A stretch of 64,000 nucleotides of DNA from Chrysogorgia sp. JL179-B06 (GCA_035772405.1 JAYKKM010000047.1:3700001-3764000), one strand, 5' to 3'; counted from the stretch's first letter, positions 1 through 11,574 are shown. A program made the numbers and translations. The notes: generated by a model from the sequence alone, not told the origin.

Positions 1-527
1 AAATATGGCTCAGTGACTGCGAGGTATCGGCGATTATTCTTTCTCGATATATATACAACTGAATTACACGTCCTATCTACTGTCGTTCATATGACGTCGT
101 TCATGCCGTGGTTTTTTAAAGAACGAGGGATATATATGTTTTTTTTGGTTTTTTTATTATTATTAAAATAAATTTCTATAGCGCTAATTCCATATAGCCC
201 ATTATCGCTTTACAGTACACGTATATAAAAATAAGCTATTACAATCATAAACTTAAAGTAAGATCCTAATAAAGTAAAAATTAAATGTAAGCTTCTCTAA
301 CCACTTAAGTAATTTTGATCGAAATTTTGGTTGGAGAGAAACTGATAAAATTGAAATTTGATGCGATCATAATTGGGATGTGCATATACCGAGAATTAAA
401 GAGCACGATTTTTCTTGCCATCACAGCATCACTTGTCATGGGCTTAATATATCACGATATCAAATTACTTTGTTTGTGAATACAGTTTCCTTCTATTTTA
501 GGTGTATATTGGTGTGAGTTCACATAC
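1..527. other. AT-rich stretch, no gene seen
   Basis: No open frame, tRNA-like head or clear terminal repeat is visible. It is flanking DNA into which the tail of the LINE at 528 onward is joined. Confidence 0.5.
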
Positions 528-552
528 TTCAAATCAAATCAAATCAAATTTA
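528..552 (-). repeat. (CAAAT)n LINE 3' tail
   Basis: About four to five CAAAT units (plus strand) directly after the LINE 3' untranslated region. Short tandem tails of this kind are typical of CR1/L2-type LINEs. Confidence 0.7.
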
Positions 553-687
553 TTTCAGTAGGGTATCCTGCGTCAGTGATGACTCACTGGTATCAATGAG
601 GGCCCTACAAATAACTAAATACATCCTATAATTTACATAAAAAAAACAATTAAAAAATGTCACAATTGAGATGAGAATAAATCATGA

Positions 688-1188
688 TCATATAAATAAG
701 TTTAAAAGCTTAGATTTAAAACTAGATAAAGACGTCTCTAAACGAACGTGTTCAGGAAGATTATTAAAATTTTTAGAAGCTCTCACAAGTACACTACGTT
801 CTGCAAACTCTAATTTTGTTTTAGGAACTAATAGCTTCATCTTACTATTTCTAACTAAGTACTTAGATTGATGTAATTTAAAATAATTATTAAAAGAATT
901 TGGAGCCATATTAAAAATACATTTAAATGTAAAAATAGCTAAGTGCATTATTCTTCTGTGTTTTAAAGGAATAAGTTTGGTGTCAACCGTTAGTACACCG
1001 TTACAGATTATCTTATTCGCTTTTGTTTGTATTCTTTCCAGTCTGTCACAGTCGGTTTGGCTGAGGCAGTCCCAAACGATATCACAATAGTCCAATATTG
1101 GGAGAATAGTAGCCTTGTAAATAGTAAGTGCAACGTGGGTTGTAATAAATGGTTTAATACGGCGAAGGGCGCCAAGTCTTTTGGACAC
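688..1188 (-). pseudogene. LINE reverse transcriptase, C-terminal domain
   Basis: A 166-codon open frame. It contains the segment that follows the polymerase core in CR1/L2 LINEs: a run like YKATILPILDYCDIVWD, then DRLERIQTKANKII, ending in a region like NFNNLPEHVRLETSLSSFK. It stops shortly upstream of the LINE 3' untranslated region. A frameshift separates it from the YADD piece at 1224-1556. Confidence 0.8.
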
Positions 1189-1223
1189 TCTGGAACAGAC
1201 ATGATGTAAATGATCCTTAAAAT

Positions 1224-1556
1224 TTAAGCTACTATCGAGTAAACACCGAGGTACTTATAAACCATAGAGGACTTTATGTCATCTCCATAAATTTGAACTT
1301 TTAAAGGATCGTTTATTGACTTCCGTTTGTGTGTTCCAAAAAGAATGGATTCCAACTTTCCTTGATGAAGATAAATTTCATTCTTGATCGTCCAATCTCC
1401 AATGATCTTTAAGTCCCCGTTCAAAATTTCGGTAATTTCAGCAACATCCTTTGCAGCGAAGTAGATCATGGTATCATCAGCATACATTAAGAGATTGGAT
1501 TTAATAGCAGTGTACGATAGGTCATTCATGTACATGATAAAAAGCAAAGGACCCAA
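1224..1556 (-). pseudogene. LINE reverse transcriptase, palm region with YADD
   Basis: A 110-codon piece starting GPLLFIMYMNDL and containing the catalytic LMYADDTMIY motif, the two-aspartate active site of LINE reverse transcriptases. It is followed by a segment like LESILFGTHKR. It is cut off from the finger region at 1619-2158 by a frameshift, and from the C-terminal region by another. Non-functional as it stands. Confidence 0.85.
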
Positions 1557-1618
1557 AATAGATCACTGTGGCACTCCTGAATGGACCGGAAATGATGAAG
1601 ATAATGATCCATTTACAC

Positions 1619-2158
1619 TCACATGTATTTGTCGTTCTGATAAATAATTCTTAAACCAGTTAAGTTCATTATTATGGACTCTAACTTAACTTTGTAAGTA
1701 ACTTTCTTAAGTAACTTTGAATGCAAAACTGTGTCAAAGGCTTTTTGAACATCAAGAAAAACAGCTCCTGTTAGTAGCCCTGCATCAGAATTTCTCCTAA
1801 TGAAATCAGATATAAGAGTGATAGCTGTAGGACAAGAATACTTCTTACAAAAACCATATTGATTTTCTGAAATTTGATTTGAATTTTCCAGATAGGTGCT
1901 TAGCTGAGTATATACTTCCCTTTCGAGTATTTTAGACAGCGTTGACAGGATTGAGATGGGTCGGTAGTTACTTGGATCATTTCTTGATTTACCTTTATAA
2001 ATTGGGATGATCCTGGCTATCTTCCAGTCGTTTGGAACTGTCGATGTAGCTAAAGAAAGATTCAGCAAAGAGGTTATTGATGGAGCAATAACTGATGCTG
2101 AATCTCCCAAGAGCTTTGTTAGAATACCGTCCAAACCAATAGCCTTAGCAATTTTCAA
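1619..2158 (-). pseudogene. LINE reverse transcriptase, finger and palm N-terminal region
   Basis: A 179-codon piece with the conserved order of LINE polymerase motifs: GLDGILTKLL, a VPNDWKIARIIPIYKGK block, NYRPISILSTLSKILE, QYGFCKKYSC and FLDVQKAFDTV. The FLDVQKAFD segment carries the first catalytic aspartate region. The frame is lost shortly after it. Confidence 0.85.
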
Positions 2159-2193
2159 TGTTCGAAGACTTTTATAAATGTTAGATGTCTCAA

Positions 2194-3418
2194 TTACCTT
2201 GAAATTGAAGACATTTGGTCCGACATTATTTGAAGTAAATAAACAGCCAGGGACAAGGTGACTAAGGTTGGATGCAGTTTATAAAAATCTTTCGAAATTC
2301 TTTCCGCAATTCCACTAAAAAATGATCCGAAAACAGTAGCTGTATCTGCATCTGTCTCAGTAACACTTTCATTATACTTAAGTCGGATAGGTGGATTTGA
2401 CTTGGTGGTTTTATCGTAAGATGAAACTCTTTTAATAGTTTTCCAGAATTTGTTAGGGTTATCCATATTATCCTCTAAGAGATTCTTGATTTAGCCTTTC
2501 TGATTTCTGCTGTGATAGTGTTTCTGAGTTTTCTGTATGAACTCCAATATAATTCAGTATTATTTGTACGGGCTTTTCGAAGATAATAATCCCGTGTATG
2601 CATGAGGGATTTTATTTTTGAGGAAAGCCAAGGTGTTTCTTTACCGCGAATTTTCTTAATAATAACAGGAATATGCTTGTCTACCACAGAGAAAAACAGA
2701 TTCTTCCAGTTATTCCAGAGAAAGTTGTCCGTAGAGAAATTGAGTTGTTTGAGATCAGATACAAATTGTGCAGGATTATAGTTTTTGTAATTTCGACATG
2801 ATACAGTTCTTGGAAGAAACTTTAGGTTATTAACTTTTCTTACACATCCTATCATGTCGTGATCACTTAGAGAGTTTTGGATAACAGCGCTCGTTATAAT
2901 GTTATGTTTTTGAGTCGTAGCTATTATATCAATTAATGTAGATGAGTGTTTTGTGATGCGCGTCGGGTCTTTAATGATTTGCATAAACCCACATTCCTTC
3001 AGGTTTTCTTTAAATATTCTACCACCCATGGGATTTAAAAAATCGTAATTAAAATCACCCATGATGATAACCTCTTTGCCTTCACAGGAGCGTTTGACAA
3101 CATATCTTGAAATTCAATATCGAAATTTCGACTTAAATAGAGAGAACCTTCCGGTGGTCTATAGAAATTACCAATAAGAAAACTTTTTGTGTTAGGAAAT
3201 AAGATCTCAAGCCATATTCCTTCGACGAAGGCACTTTCCATGTCTTCTCTTCGCACACTGTTTATCGTATCCTTAACGTAAACCGCAATGCCCCCAAATT
3301 TATTATTTCCTCTATCCCGTCTAAATATATTGTATCCTGAGATACCTATCTCAGAATCCAAGATATCTTCAAAGAGATGTGACTCACTAATACCAAGAAC
3401 ATGCGTTTCCTTCATCAA
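2194..3418 (-). pseudogene. LINE endonuclease and linker
   Basis: Three adjoining open pieces (3035-3418, 2475-3062, 2194-2466) encode an apurinic-type endonuclease. Visible motifs are GISESHL near the start, RDRGNNKFGGIAVYV, IGNFYRPP, MGDFNYDF and the closing SLSDHDMI, which match the metal-binding and catalytic order of the family. The linker then reads into NKFWKTIKRVSS, typical between endonuclease and polymerase in these LINEs. The pieces are offset by frameshifts. Confidence 0.8.
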
Positions 3419-3446
3419 TTCAAGGTTGATACGAAGAAGGTCAATT

Positions 3447-3955
3447 TTATTCAGTAGACCACAAATATTTTGATGGCAAATTTTTAGACCACGGTTCGAC
3501 AGTATTGAATCTTAAGGTCTCTAGTAACTTATGCGAATTGCTTGGAACTTGTATTTGCTCTGTTTCGCCAGTCGATAAATGACAAGATTCAGCGCTCGAT
3601 ACAACAGCGGGACAACAAAATTGACACTGCGCGGAATGAAGATTCATGTCAGAGATATCCCAACATTTTGAATGAAATTTTACATTACACGAGGCTTGGT
3701 TTCTTCGGATGGTTTTAAGATTTGGCATTTAGACTTAATAGATGGGCCAGGATTCACATTTATATCATTGGATAATAATAAAGTAAAAAGGAAATGATAC
3801 TTATTAAGCGAGACAGAGCTTCCATTCCATGAAGATTTTCGGGTAGATGCTCGTGACAGCGACTTTTTCCAGTCAATACCAATCGTCTTGTTGACGATTT
3901 CTTGACCAAGCGTTAATGAACGAGGGTTATGAGAGTGACCATAATTCCAGGACAA
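3447..3955 (-). pseudogene. LINE ORF N-terminal region with NPGP motif and Cys/His cluster
   Basis: Two overlapping open pieces (3680-3955 and 3447-3728). The first contains a hydrophobic stretch followed by NDINVNPGPS. NPGP after an aspartate is the hallmark of 2A-like sequences, which cause ribosome skipping and are known in the N-terminal region of some invertebrate CR1-type LINEs. Here the usual glutamate of DxExNPGP is asparagine. The second piece has a Cys/His cluster (CNVKFHSKCWDI, then CQFCC), like the zinc-binding PHD-type module found at the same place in related LINEs. Confidence 0.65.
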
Positions 3956-3968
3956 TTTCCTTTCGTGG

Positions 3969-4589
3969 CAGGGCCGTACATAGCGGGGGGCAGCAGGGGC
4001 AACTGCCCCCCCCCCCCCCCCCAGAAAAAAACAAGATACGTTTTTTTATAAGGTTGATTATCAATTTATTATAGGTATTCAGAGAATTATTTAGTTCAAG
4101 TGCTGAAATACGACGTAAACATAAACAATTCGTCTTGAAAATTTCAAATTTAAATGCATATTTTGGTTTCAACTTATGCTTAATATGCTGACCATGCAGC
4201 CATTTTGATTCCGTCAAGAGCGAACCGGCGACCGTGCGGTATAAATAACCGCGTGCATGGTTGTTTTGATATTAAACTTACAAGACGTACTCTTTACTAG
4301 ATAAGTAGTAGGAGTAGAGAACATACCAGACACATGGCGTTCTGTCTATTTCGTTAACAATGGGCTTGCTTACCTTTAAAAAAGTTTAAATATTACCAGA
4401 CCTTACAGATAAATTTTGTCAGAATGTTCCTCGCAAAAATAGCCGGAAATGGTCTTCTGGAGCTTTCAGAATTAAAATTGTTCTGGGGGGGCATGCCCAC
4501 AGACCCCCTAGAGAGGTCCCCGGCGAACACAAACTTCACAGAATTTGTCTTACTGCCCCCCTGCCAAAATAATCCTGCGTACGGCTATG
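3969..4589. mobile_element. Non-autonomous hAT element with 8-bp target duplication
   Basis: The ends are inverted repeats: CAGGGCCGTACATAGC at the left and the complement of GCGTACGGCTATG at the right. They are flanked on both sides by TTTCGTGG (3961-3968 and 4590-4597), a perfect 8-bp target duplication as expected for hAT transposons. Inside are C- and G-rich runs near the ends and no transposase. It sits inside the LINE ORF, so it is younger than the LINE copy. Confidence 0.85.
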
Positions 4590-4811
4590 TTTCGTGGTTA
4601 TCATCTTTTGAAGACCAACAATTAAAAGTAAGCAATCGAAAGATCGTATCATGGCCAGAAATCGAGGACATCCAGCGGAAGGGGGTCGCGGGTCATTATT
4701 TCTATATTTAGACCAAATTTATCAAATTATTTTCTATATAAGGAACTCAACAATTTGAGTACAGCTGATTTATACAGCTGATATACAGTACTGCCTAGAA
4801 TTAACCTAACA

Positions 4812-4935
4812 CTGCGGTTGCGGTTCGGTTGCGGTTCATTTGCGGTTCGGTTGCGGTTCATTTGCGGTTCGGTTGCGGTTCGTTTGCGGTTCGGTTGCGG
4901 TTCGGTTGCGGTTCGGTTGCGGTGATGTTGCGGTC
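4812..4935 (+). repeat. Minisatellite of GGTTGCGGTTC type units
   Basis: About eleven units of 11-12 bp (TTGCGGTTCGG with a TTCATTTGCGG variant) directly inside the left inverted repeat of the TA-flanked transposon. Open frames reading through it are artefacts of the repeat. Confidence 0.85.
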
Positions 4936-5730
4936 CACACATTCGACCGCAACCGCAAGAGTATTGGCGACCGTACACTTCGGATTCCGATCTCGCCCGA
5001 TCGTAAGAACACGAAAGCAAATGAAATTAGATCTATTCAATGAGTATTTTGGACGCTATTGTGTCGGCAAACGGTGATTTATACATTATTGTAAGAGTGT
5101 TTTGTCTGAGTTGGTCAAACTACATTATTTATGTATGATATTGATTCTTACTTCAACCACATGTATGGCTGTGTGTCGTTATTAAGAACGAGTGTAAATG
5201 ACAAATTGCAAAGTGAAAAGGTGGTAAACTGCCAAGATTTTTAGTCACGAAATACTAACGTTTCGAGCCTAGGAGTCCATCAGAGTATGACCTTTAAAAT
5301 TTAAAGTAATACGACTGGAAAAACGGGTCTTGTCAAAGTGAAAAGGTGGTGAACTGTTAATATTTTTAGCAACGTACATCGGCGCGCGTATTTTCCGGCG
5401 TAAATTACTTGTTTGTTGAATTAATTGTGCGAGTTAGAATGCTCCAGAAAAACAGTCATATAACAAGAGCTTTTAAATTGGAGTATGTATATGAGTCTCG
5501 TTACCTTTCACTGCCTGTGACTGGGCATAAATCGACAAATCATATTGATTCAATATGCCAAAATGTCATATAAGACGACAAAATCATCAAGCGTTAAAGA
5601 TTGGGCAGTGTACTATAGCAAGGCAGTTTTTTCGCTAAATTGCAGATTGCAAGTCTACGGTAGAATCGTCGGACTGTTTTTATTGGATTGAATAGCGATT
5701 GAGTGATAAACCAGGCAGGTAACGTGATGC

Positions 5731-6612
5731 CACAGGGAGCCGTAACGTCTATTAGTGAAGCGAGTTTAACAATAAAGCGGGTTTTATTTGTTATTAATAT
5801 ATATCCGAGCGCTGGTGCAGTCTATGACCACTGGTCACTGCCATTGCCATTGAGGAGTTTTTTCTTTACGAGCGCTCGAACTTGCCATGCTTGCGGCTTG
5901 GCGCGGAAAAATGGAAACTTACCCGGGTATCGTATTGCCGACACTTTACACGAGCCCGGGGTCAAGTCAACCCGTGTTTACATGAATATATTAACCCGGT
6001 CGACCCGGCTGTCGTGTAAACGCTAACAGCAGTTTATTATTGTTAGTTTATTATTATTAGACGGGTCGACCCGGGTTGGTCTCGTGTAAACGGCCTCCAG
6101 ATTATATATTTTGTGTAAAAGATTGACAGATGATATGTTTGACTAATTAACTTCCGGTGGTCGACTCAAGTCGGGGCACAGATGATACGAAAGGTCTCCA
6201 CTAAAAATGTTTCCAATATATAAGTTACCACAGCTTTCAATTACAAAATTTTCAAAACGACTGTGAACATTAACCTTTAATCTATCATGTAGCCGATTTT
6301 CAAGCTAAGATTTTACCTAACAACTACATTAGACGTCAAAACAAATCACTACCGAAATCACTACCGCGAGACGCACAGTCAACGGCCTTCCGAATTATTT
6401 GATGTAAACACTGACTCATTGCCTTTCTGGTCTGGTTGTCTGTAATTTGTCCCGATTGTCGACAAAATCAACAAGTAAGAACATTTTAATAGCGATTTAA
6501 TACAATTCTTGTGTAAAAATACCAAACAAACCCGCTTTACTGTTAAACTCGCTTCACTAATAAACTCCTAGTTCGCTGTTTATAAACTCGCTTCACGTTA
6601 CGGCTCCCTGTG
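5731..6612. repeat. Nested inverted repeat, possible inserted element
   Basis: The sequence from CACAGGGAGCCGTAACG onward (5731-5790) returns as its complement at 6533-6612, including the shared stretch TTAGTGAAGCGAGTTTAAC. The arms are about 60-80 bp, with small length differences. The interior has GTCGACCCGGGT-type palindromes (5990-6090). No convincing target duplication is seen, so this may be an inner part of the host element or a nested insertion. Confidence 0.55.
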
Positions 6613-6837
6613 ATAATGCACAAGTATTTATTTTAAGTTGCCACAAGTTCTCCCAAACGATATTATCAAATTCATAGCAAACGATATAATATTCTGAAAT
6701 AAGTAATATTCTACATCGCTGCCGTAACTTAGCATATTTCATTATTTTGACAACTTTCCCATTTCTTCGAACTGCAACAGAACTTAAACCATGTGTCAAA
6801 CGACGCCAAACTTCGGAAATAAACGACATATTCCGAA

Positions 6838-7011
6838 ATGCGATTGCGGTTAATATTGCGGTTAGGTTACGCGAGGTTGAACCGCGGACCGACCGAGGTT
6901 CGACCGCCGATCGACCGAGGATCGCCTTCGGTTGAACCGGAGATGAACCCAGGTTGAACCGCGGATGATCCGCGGATGATCCGCGGATGAACCCCGGTAA
7001 ACCGCGGTTTC
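6838..7011. repeat. GC-rich subterminal repeat array
   Basis: Degenerate short repeats built on GGTTGAACCGCGGA and GATGATCCGCG units, ending at the right inverted repeat of the TA-flanked transposon. The unit differs from that of the left array although both are GC-rich in AT-rich surroundings. Confidence 0.65.
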
Positions 7012-7041
7012 TGTTAGGTTAATTCTAGGCAGTACTGTATA

Positions 7042-7785
7042 TACATATAAATATAATATAATAACAAGGAATAATTATAGAAGAATAATGAGTAATTTCA
7101 ACAAATTTACCAGAACAGACTCTTACTCGAGATCAAAATACGAAATCAAATAGGCGTATTTGCGGCCAATATTCCACGATCTCACTGAACAGTGGTAAAG
7201 ATCATGGGAACCTAGCAACAGCTCGAAGTAATATAATGGCGGAAAGAATGAAGAATATCGAAGGTCCTTGCAACGTTTTGCTGTGTTTTAGCCGACATAA
7301 AGGCAACCTCTAGACATTATTATACTCTTCGAAATACAAGCATTTCAAGGCGTTTCGGAATCCACTAGACAACGAGGAAATACAATCATTAACACCGCAA
7401 AACACAGCAACGTTCTTCTCGAGTACATTCAGACGTTCTCAACATGGCAAGACAACACAGAAGTGCCCTAAATTTGAGCTCAAAAGTACGTCCTGTGGCA
7501 AATCGTGTGTAAATTAATAGGCTTTAGTCTACGAATTAAAGGTATGTTTATCAGGGGCTCGGGAACCCATCTACACTGCTTCGCATTTAATGATAGTTGT
7601 AGTACTGAATGATTGTACAATTTAATGAAGTTCTAGACTTTCGCAACTCTGAATTTTCAAACGTAAATAAACAGAAATTCTTATTCTTTATATTTCCTTA
7701 TTAAATCCATATAGAAACGCCATATTGAATTAATATTCAAAGCATCCAACGCGCATGCTCGTCCGCCATATTGTCCTCGATTTCT
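7042..7785. other. No gene seen
   Basis: Ordinary AT-rich sequence with a weak inverted pair (GCAACGTTTTGCTGTG near 7270 and AACACAGCAACGTT near 7400). No supported coding or RNA feature. Confidence 0.4.
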
Positions 7786-7802
7786 GGTCACCCAGGTTGG
7801 AG

Positions 7803-7884
7803 ATCTTGCCAAGATCTTGTAAGATCTTGCCAAGATCTTACAAGATCTTGCCAAGAACTTGCCAAGAACTTGCCAAGATCCTGC
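7803..7884. repeat. Short terminal array of GATCTTGCCAAGATCTT units
   Basis: Four to five units in the opposite orientation to the main array that follows. The matching right-end piece is at about 13033-13107. Confidence 0.7.
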
Positions 7885-8040
7885 CTGTCCTTCAATAGGC
7901 ACTTAAGTTACGATATTTCTTGTTAAGATCTTGGCAAGATTTTGTTGTGTCTAACAGGTATTTATTATTATAAATGTAAGAATAAAAATATATTTACAAC
8001 ACTTCCCAGGTAGGTCAAACCTGCAATTAAACCCCAATTA

Positions 8041-8905
8041 CAATATCTTTGGCAAAATATGGAACAATCTTGGCAAGATCCTGCCACAATCTTGGCAAGA
8101 TCTTGCTGTCACAATCTTGGCAAGATCCAGCTGTAACAATCTTGGCAAGATCCTGCCACAATCTTGGCTAAATCCTTCTATAATCTTGGCAAGATCCTGT
8201 CACAAAAACTTGGCAAGATTCTGTTACAATCTTGGCAAGATCCTGCCACAATCTTGGCTAAATCCTTCTATAATCTTGGCAAGATCCTGATACAATCTTG
8301 GCAAGATGCTGCTACAATCTTGGCAAGATCCTGCTACAATCTTGGCAAGATCCTGATACAATCTTGGCAAGATGCTGCTACAATCTTGGCAAGATCCTGA
8401 TACAATCTTGGCAAGATTCTGCTACAATCTTGGCAAGATCCTGCCACAATCTTGGCTAAATCCTTCTATAATCTTGGCAAGATCCTGGCACAATCTTGGC
8501 AAGATTCTGCTACAATCTTGGCAAGATCCTGCTACAATCTTGGCAAGATCCTGCTACAATCTTGGCAAGATCCTGCCACAATCTTGGCAAGATCCTGCCA
8601 CAATCTTGGCAAGATTCTGCTACAATCTTGGCAAGATCCTTCCATAACCTTCCATAATCTTGGCAAGATCCTGCTACAATCTTGGCAAGATCCTGACACA
8701 ATCTTGGCAAGATTCTGCTACAATCTTGGCAAGATTCTGCTACAATCTTGGCAAGATCCTGCCACAATCTTAGCAAGATCCTGCCACAATCTTGGCAAGA
8801 TTCTTCTACAATCTTGGCAAGATCCTGCCACAATCTTGGCAAGAATCCTGCCACAATCTTGGCAAGATCCTGTCACAATCTTGACAAGATCCTGTCACAG
8901 TCGTG
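8041..8905 (+). repeat. 22-bp minisatellite, left array
   Basis: About 38 units of CAATCTTGGCAAGATCCTGC with variation mainly in the last six bases. Each unit contains ATCTTG-G-CAAGAT, an inverted repeat with one central base. Open frames on both strands through this array (repeated SWQDPATILAR or reverse) are products of the repeat and not genes. Confidence 0.95.
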
Positions 8906-9479
8906 ACAAAATTATTGTAAAACAGGTGCAAAACTAAAAAGTTTAACTGTCGCCTAGCAATTCCTTCTGTACTTTAATTGGTCTTTGGTGCCTCATTTGA
9001 GTGAATAAAATAGGAAATCTTTTATCCTAGGCAACTCAGTTACTCATGTGCAGTTCAAACATATAGTTGCGGCAATTGCCTATACAGATCTATAGGCAGA
9101 ATGCCTGTATGGATTGCCTATAGAAATATTGGATGTCTATATAAACCTATATCCACGATTTTATTGCTTCACATCGAGAACTGTACAAATTATCACTTTA
9201 GTCATATTGACCATTCTGTTTCTTCGAGCAAAGCTTTTCATTCCCTATTATCAGTGAAACATCTGGTATTAAACTAATATATTTTACATATATTTCCTAA
9301 AACATTTACAACATGTTTTATATGTCATAATTCAATCTCGATTTCAATCCTGATAAGACTAACTTTATTTAGACCAGATAGCAAGTTTAGACCCGATAAA
9401 GCATGTACTGCGAGTTTTTAAATGTACTTTACTAAACTCTAGCTTCTAAAAAGAACCATAATAATTATATTTAGAAGCC

Positions 9480-9788
9480 CCGCAAAAAAGACTCCGTTAT
9501 ATGGACAGTGGACACAACCTCGTACTCAGGTTCTTACCTCCGCTACCCCACTCGCGAGGCGAAGGCTCTGGGAACGATATTTCCCATAGGTCCTAGCGAG
9601 TTAATAGTTGCGGCGGTTGCGCTATATTTGAAATAATTTTTGAATTCTCTCAACTCTCGTGGTCGCTAAAACACTTCTTTGGAGCTATATTACTGTGTGT
9701 CTTTGATACTTTGTTTTGTAAACTGCTTGTTGTTACTATTTCTAAAGAAATGTCTGATCATCATTCGTTGGTCTTAGCAAACGTCGAA
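9480..9788 (+). promoter_or_regulatory. Possible promoter and first exon of a small gene
   Basis: A locally GC-rich stretch (about 9530-9620) precedes an ATG at 9750 that opens 13 codons (MSDHHSLVLANVE) and ends in a strong splice donor, GAAG|GTAAGTC, in phase 1. This looks like a genuine first exon. There is no TATA box I can defend. Confidence 0.35.
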
Positions 9789-11574
9789 GGTAAGTCTGAT
9801 CTTTTACTGCTAACGTATCTGAACGTTTGAAGCAGCAATAAATACGAAATCAAATAGTTGATCTGAACTTATCTTATCAAAAACTTTGTCTTAGAGGATT
9901 CCATATTGTATGTGTAGATTTATTTACCAATGGGAATGTGGATAATCGAGTGAGAATTAACGTACTGGATAATCAAAACAATCATGTTTGAAAGATGAAG
10001 AATGCCAATTATCCTCTATCTTGTCCCAGGGCCAGGAAACAAAGCAGTGGTATGTTATACGAAAACTTATTGGGAATAACAGTTTACAAACCTTTCACTT
10101 GTTTATAATAATGATGATTAAGTATGAATAATAATCACAAAAACGAATTTCGAAGATTTAAATCCTTGACCTTGCTGAAAAGCACAAGTTCAGAGAGTAA
10201 TGGCATATGTGACATTTGGTTTTAGAAGTGTTATCATAAATGTTATGTATAAATTTAACTTCCAAACATTTTGTATTATTCAAAAGATTTATTCATGTAA
10301 GATTGTATACTGGTTGTGATTAATTATAGATTTTTAATTGTTTAATGGAATTAAAATGCATGTGGGCAAACAAAGTGCCAAGTGAATCAGCTCAGATAAT
10401 ACATGGACAATTGTCAAGCATACAGAAACCCAGACAGAGCTCGAACCTGTAACCTTTTTTATTGCCAGTGACATGCTCCAACCATTGCTGTCAAAATTCG
10501 TATGGAAATAGCAATCAAACCATTCACTATGGTGTGATTGCTATTTTTTTAGTACTGCATTTGAGACAGTCACAAAAGTATATATCAGTACTTGTAATGC
10601 TTGGGAAATTGCCTGGGACTCATTTTCTGAGGATTTTAGGTTGACGATTGTCCATGTATTGTAATAATAATCACCACCGTATATTGGAAGTTGTACATGT
10701 TGGTTTATCTTTGGAGCTCATTTCCTTCATAGGATAATTTTGATGCTGATCATTCATGGGACTTGAAGTTAATAAAAGACTTGTAATAAAGCAATATTAC
10801 TAATAACTTTGGCACGGAGGTTAGGCCAGAATTTATTCACTGACTCAGTGACTGAGTAAATTAATAAAATACAATTATGGACGCTCTGAAAAGGGTTAAC
10901 ATTTTATTCAACTAACTTGCAGTGATGATGACTGCAAGTTAGTCGAAACGTTGAATAAAATGTTAACCCTTTTCGGAGTGTCCATTGTTTTGTATTTTAT
11001 TAATAACTTTGGTTATGGTCTTTATAGTTTATTATGAACTGTTATCTATATTTTAATCAGGTTGTTTCTTGCTTTTTAACATAATATTATAGATGAAGTT
11101 GCAAAAGTGTTATTGAGTTTATTTTGGTAAGTTTAAGTTTATTTACTATCAATAATATTTTTATATTTTTTATTATGTTGGCCAATGGCAATGAGCAATT
11201 CAAAAATATGGTAGTACATATATCATATAAATTAACCAACTGTATAATTGTACCCTTTGCTCTCTATAACTTAGGACAGGTGTCTAAAAACTGCATGATT
11301 TTTTAACAATTTGAACATTTTCTTACCCAAAAACTGGGTGTCCAGTGGCTAGATGCCCATTTTTATAAATAAAGTTTTTAGAATTGTTCATCTCTTCATA
11401 CAATTAGGCTAAATTTATATGAATTGCTTTTTTCCAATAGGGCCAAAATTATAACCCACTTAATTAATTGTGTTCTCCATCAATACAGTAGTTTTTTCTT
11501 ATTTTTGTTTAGATGTTCTGGATGCCAATTATGGTTTAGAGAGAGTAAAAAAAGTGTTGTACACAAATTGTTGA
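9750..11574 (+). CDS. Hypothetical small two-exon gene between the satellite arrays
   Basis: Not recognised. Proposed exons are 9750-9788 and 11513-11574. The first starts at an ATG and ends in GTAAGTC in phase 1. The second follows the acceptor TTTTTGTTTAG, continues in frame as DVLDANYGLERVKKVLYTNC and stops at TGA. An AATAAA lies about 30 bp further on (near 11603). The product would be about 33 residues, partly amphipathic. Phase, splice signals and poly(A) signal agree, but the protein is too short for real confidence. Further exons or a non-coding transcript are equally possible. It lies wholly inside the satellite-bounded 5.3-kb unit. Confidence 0.28.
10400..10662. repeat. Small inverted-repeat element with a tRNA-like head
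   Basis: ATACATGGACAATTGTCAA at the left returns as TTGACGATTGTCCATGTAT at the right. On the minus strand, positions 10427-10490 carry a box-A-like GCAATGGTTGGAGC and box-B-like GGTTACAGGTTCGAGCTC, as in a tRNA-derived SINE. Confidence 0.45.
10861..11002. repeat. Foldback repeat, about 63-70 bp arms
   Basis: TTAATAAAATACAAT...AACTTGCAGT on the left is complementary to ACTGCAAGTTAG...GTATTTTATTAA on the right, with a loop of about 7 bp. The right arm has CGAAACGTT, a core also present in the foldbacks at 20.7 kb. Confidence 0.8.

Larger units (their letters stand above)
528..4671 (-). mobile_element. CR1/L2-like LINE, broken, interrupted by a hAT element
   Basis: A non-LTR retrotransposon on the minus strand. 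From its 5' side (high coordinates) it shows a short N-terminal region with an NPGP motif, a Cys/His cluster, an endonuclease, a reverse transcriptase with a YADD box and a C-terminal domain. The 3' end has AATAAA-like sequence followed by a (CAAAT)n tail, seen on the plus strand at about 530-550. Frameshifts and stops split the ORF into at least six pieces, so it is dead. The coding frame carries across the inserted hAT at 3969-4589 when one copy of the 8-bp target duplication is removed, so the LINE ORF begins at least as far up as an ATG at 4671. The true 5' end is not seen. Confidence 0.85.
4786..7037. mobile_element. TA-flanked DNA transposon with perfect 26-bp inverted ends
   Basis: Positions 4786-4811 and 7012-7037 are exact inverted copies beginning CAGTACTGCCTAG. 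Both ends are flanked by TA (in fact TATA), and CAGT at the termini with a TA duplication fits Tc1/mariner. No transposase frame is visible in the 2.25 kb. Next to each end is a GC-rich tandem array (4812-4935 and 6838-7011), and the middle holds another inverted repeat (5731-6612). This is a non-autonomous or composite copy. Confidence 0.8.

Noticed and set aside
7803..8905. CRISPR-like regular repeats
   Set aside because: The units are contiguous without distinct spacers and the DNA is clearly animal nuclear.
8164..8937. Long frames on both strands through the 22-bp array
   Set aside because: The repeat lacks stops by chance in several frames; the products are pure tandem SWQDPATILAR-type repeats with no start context or splice signals.
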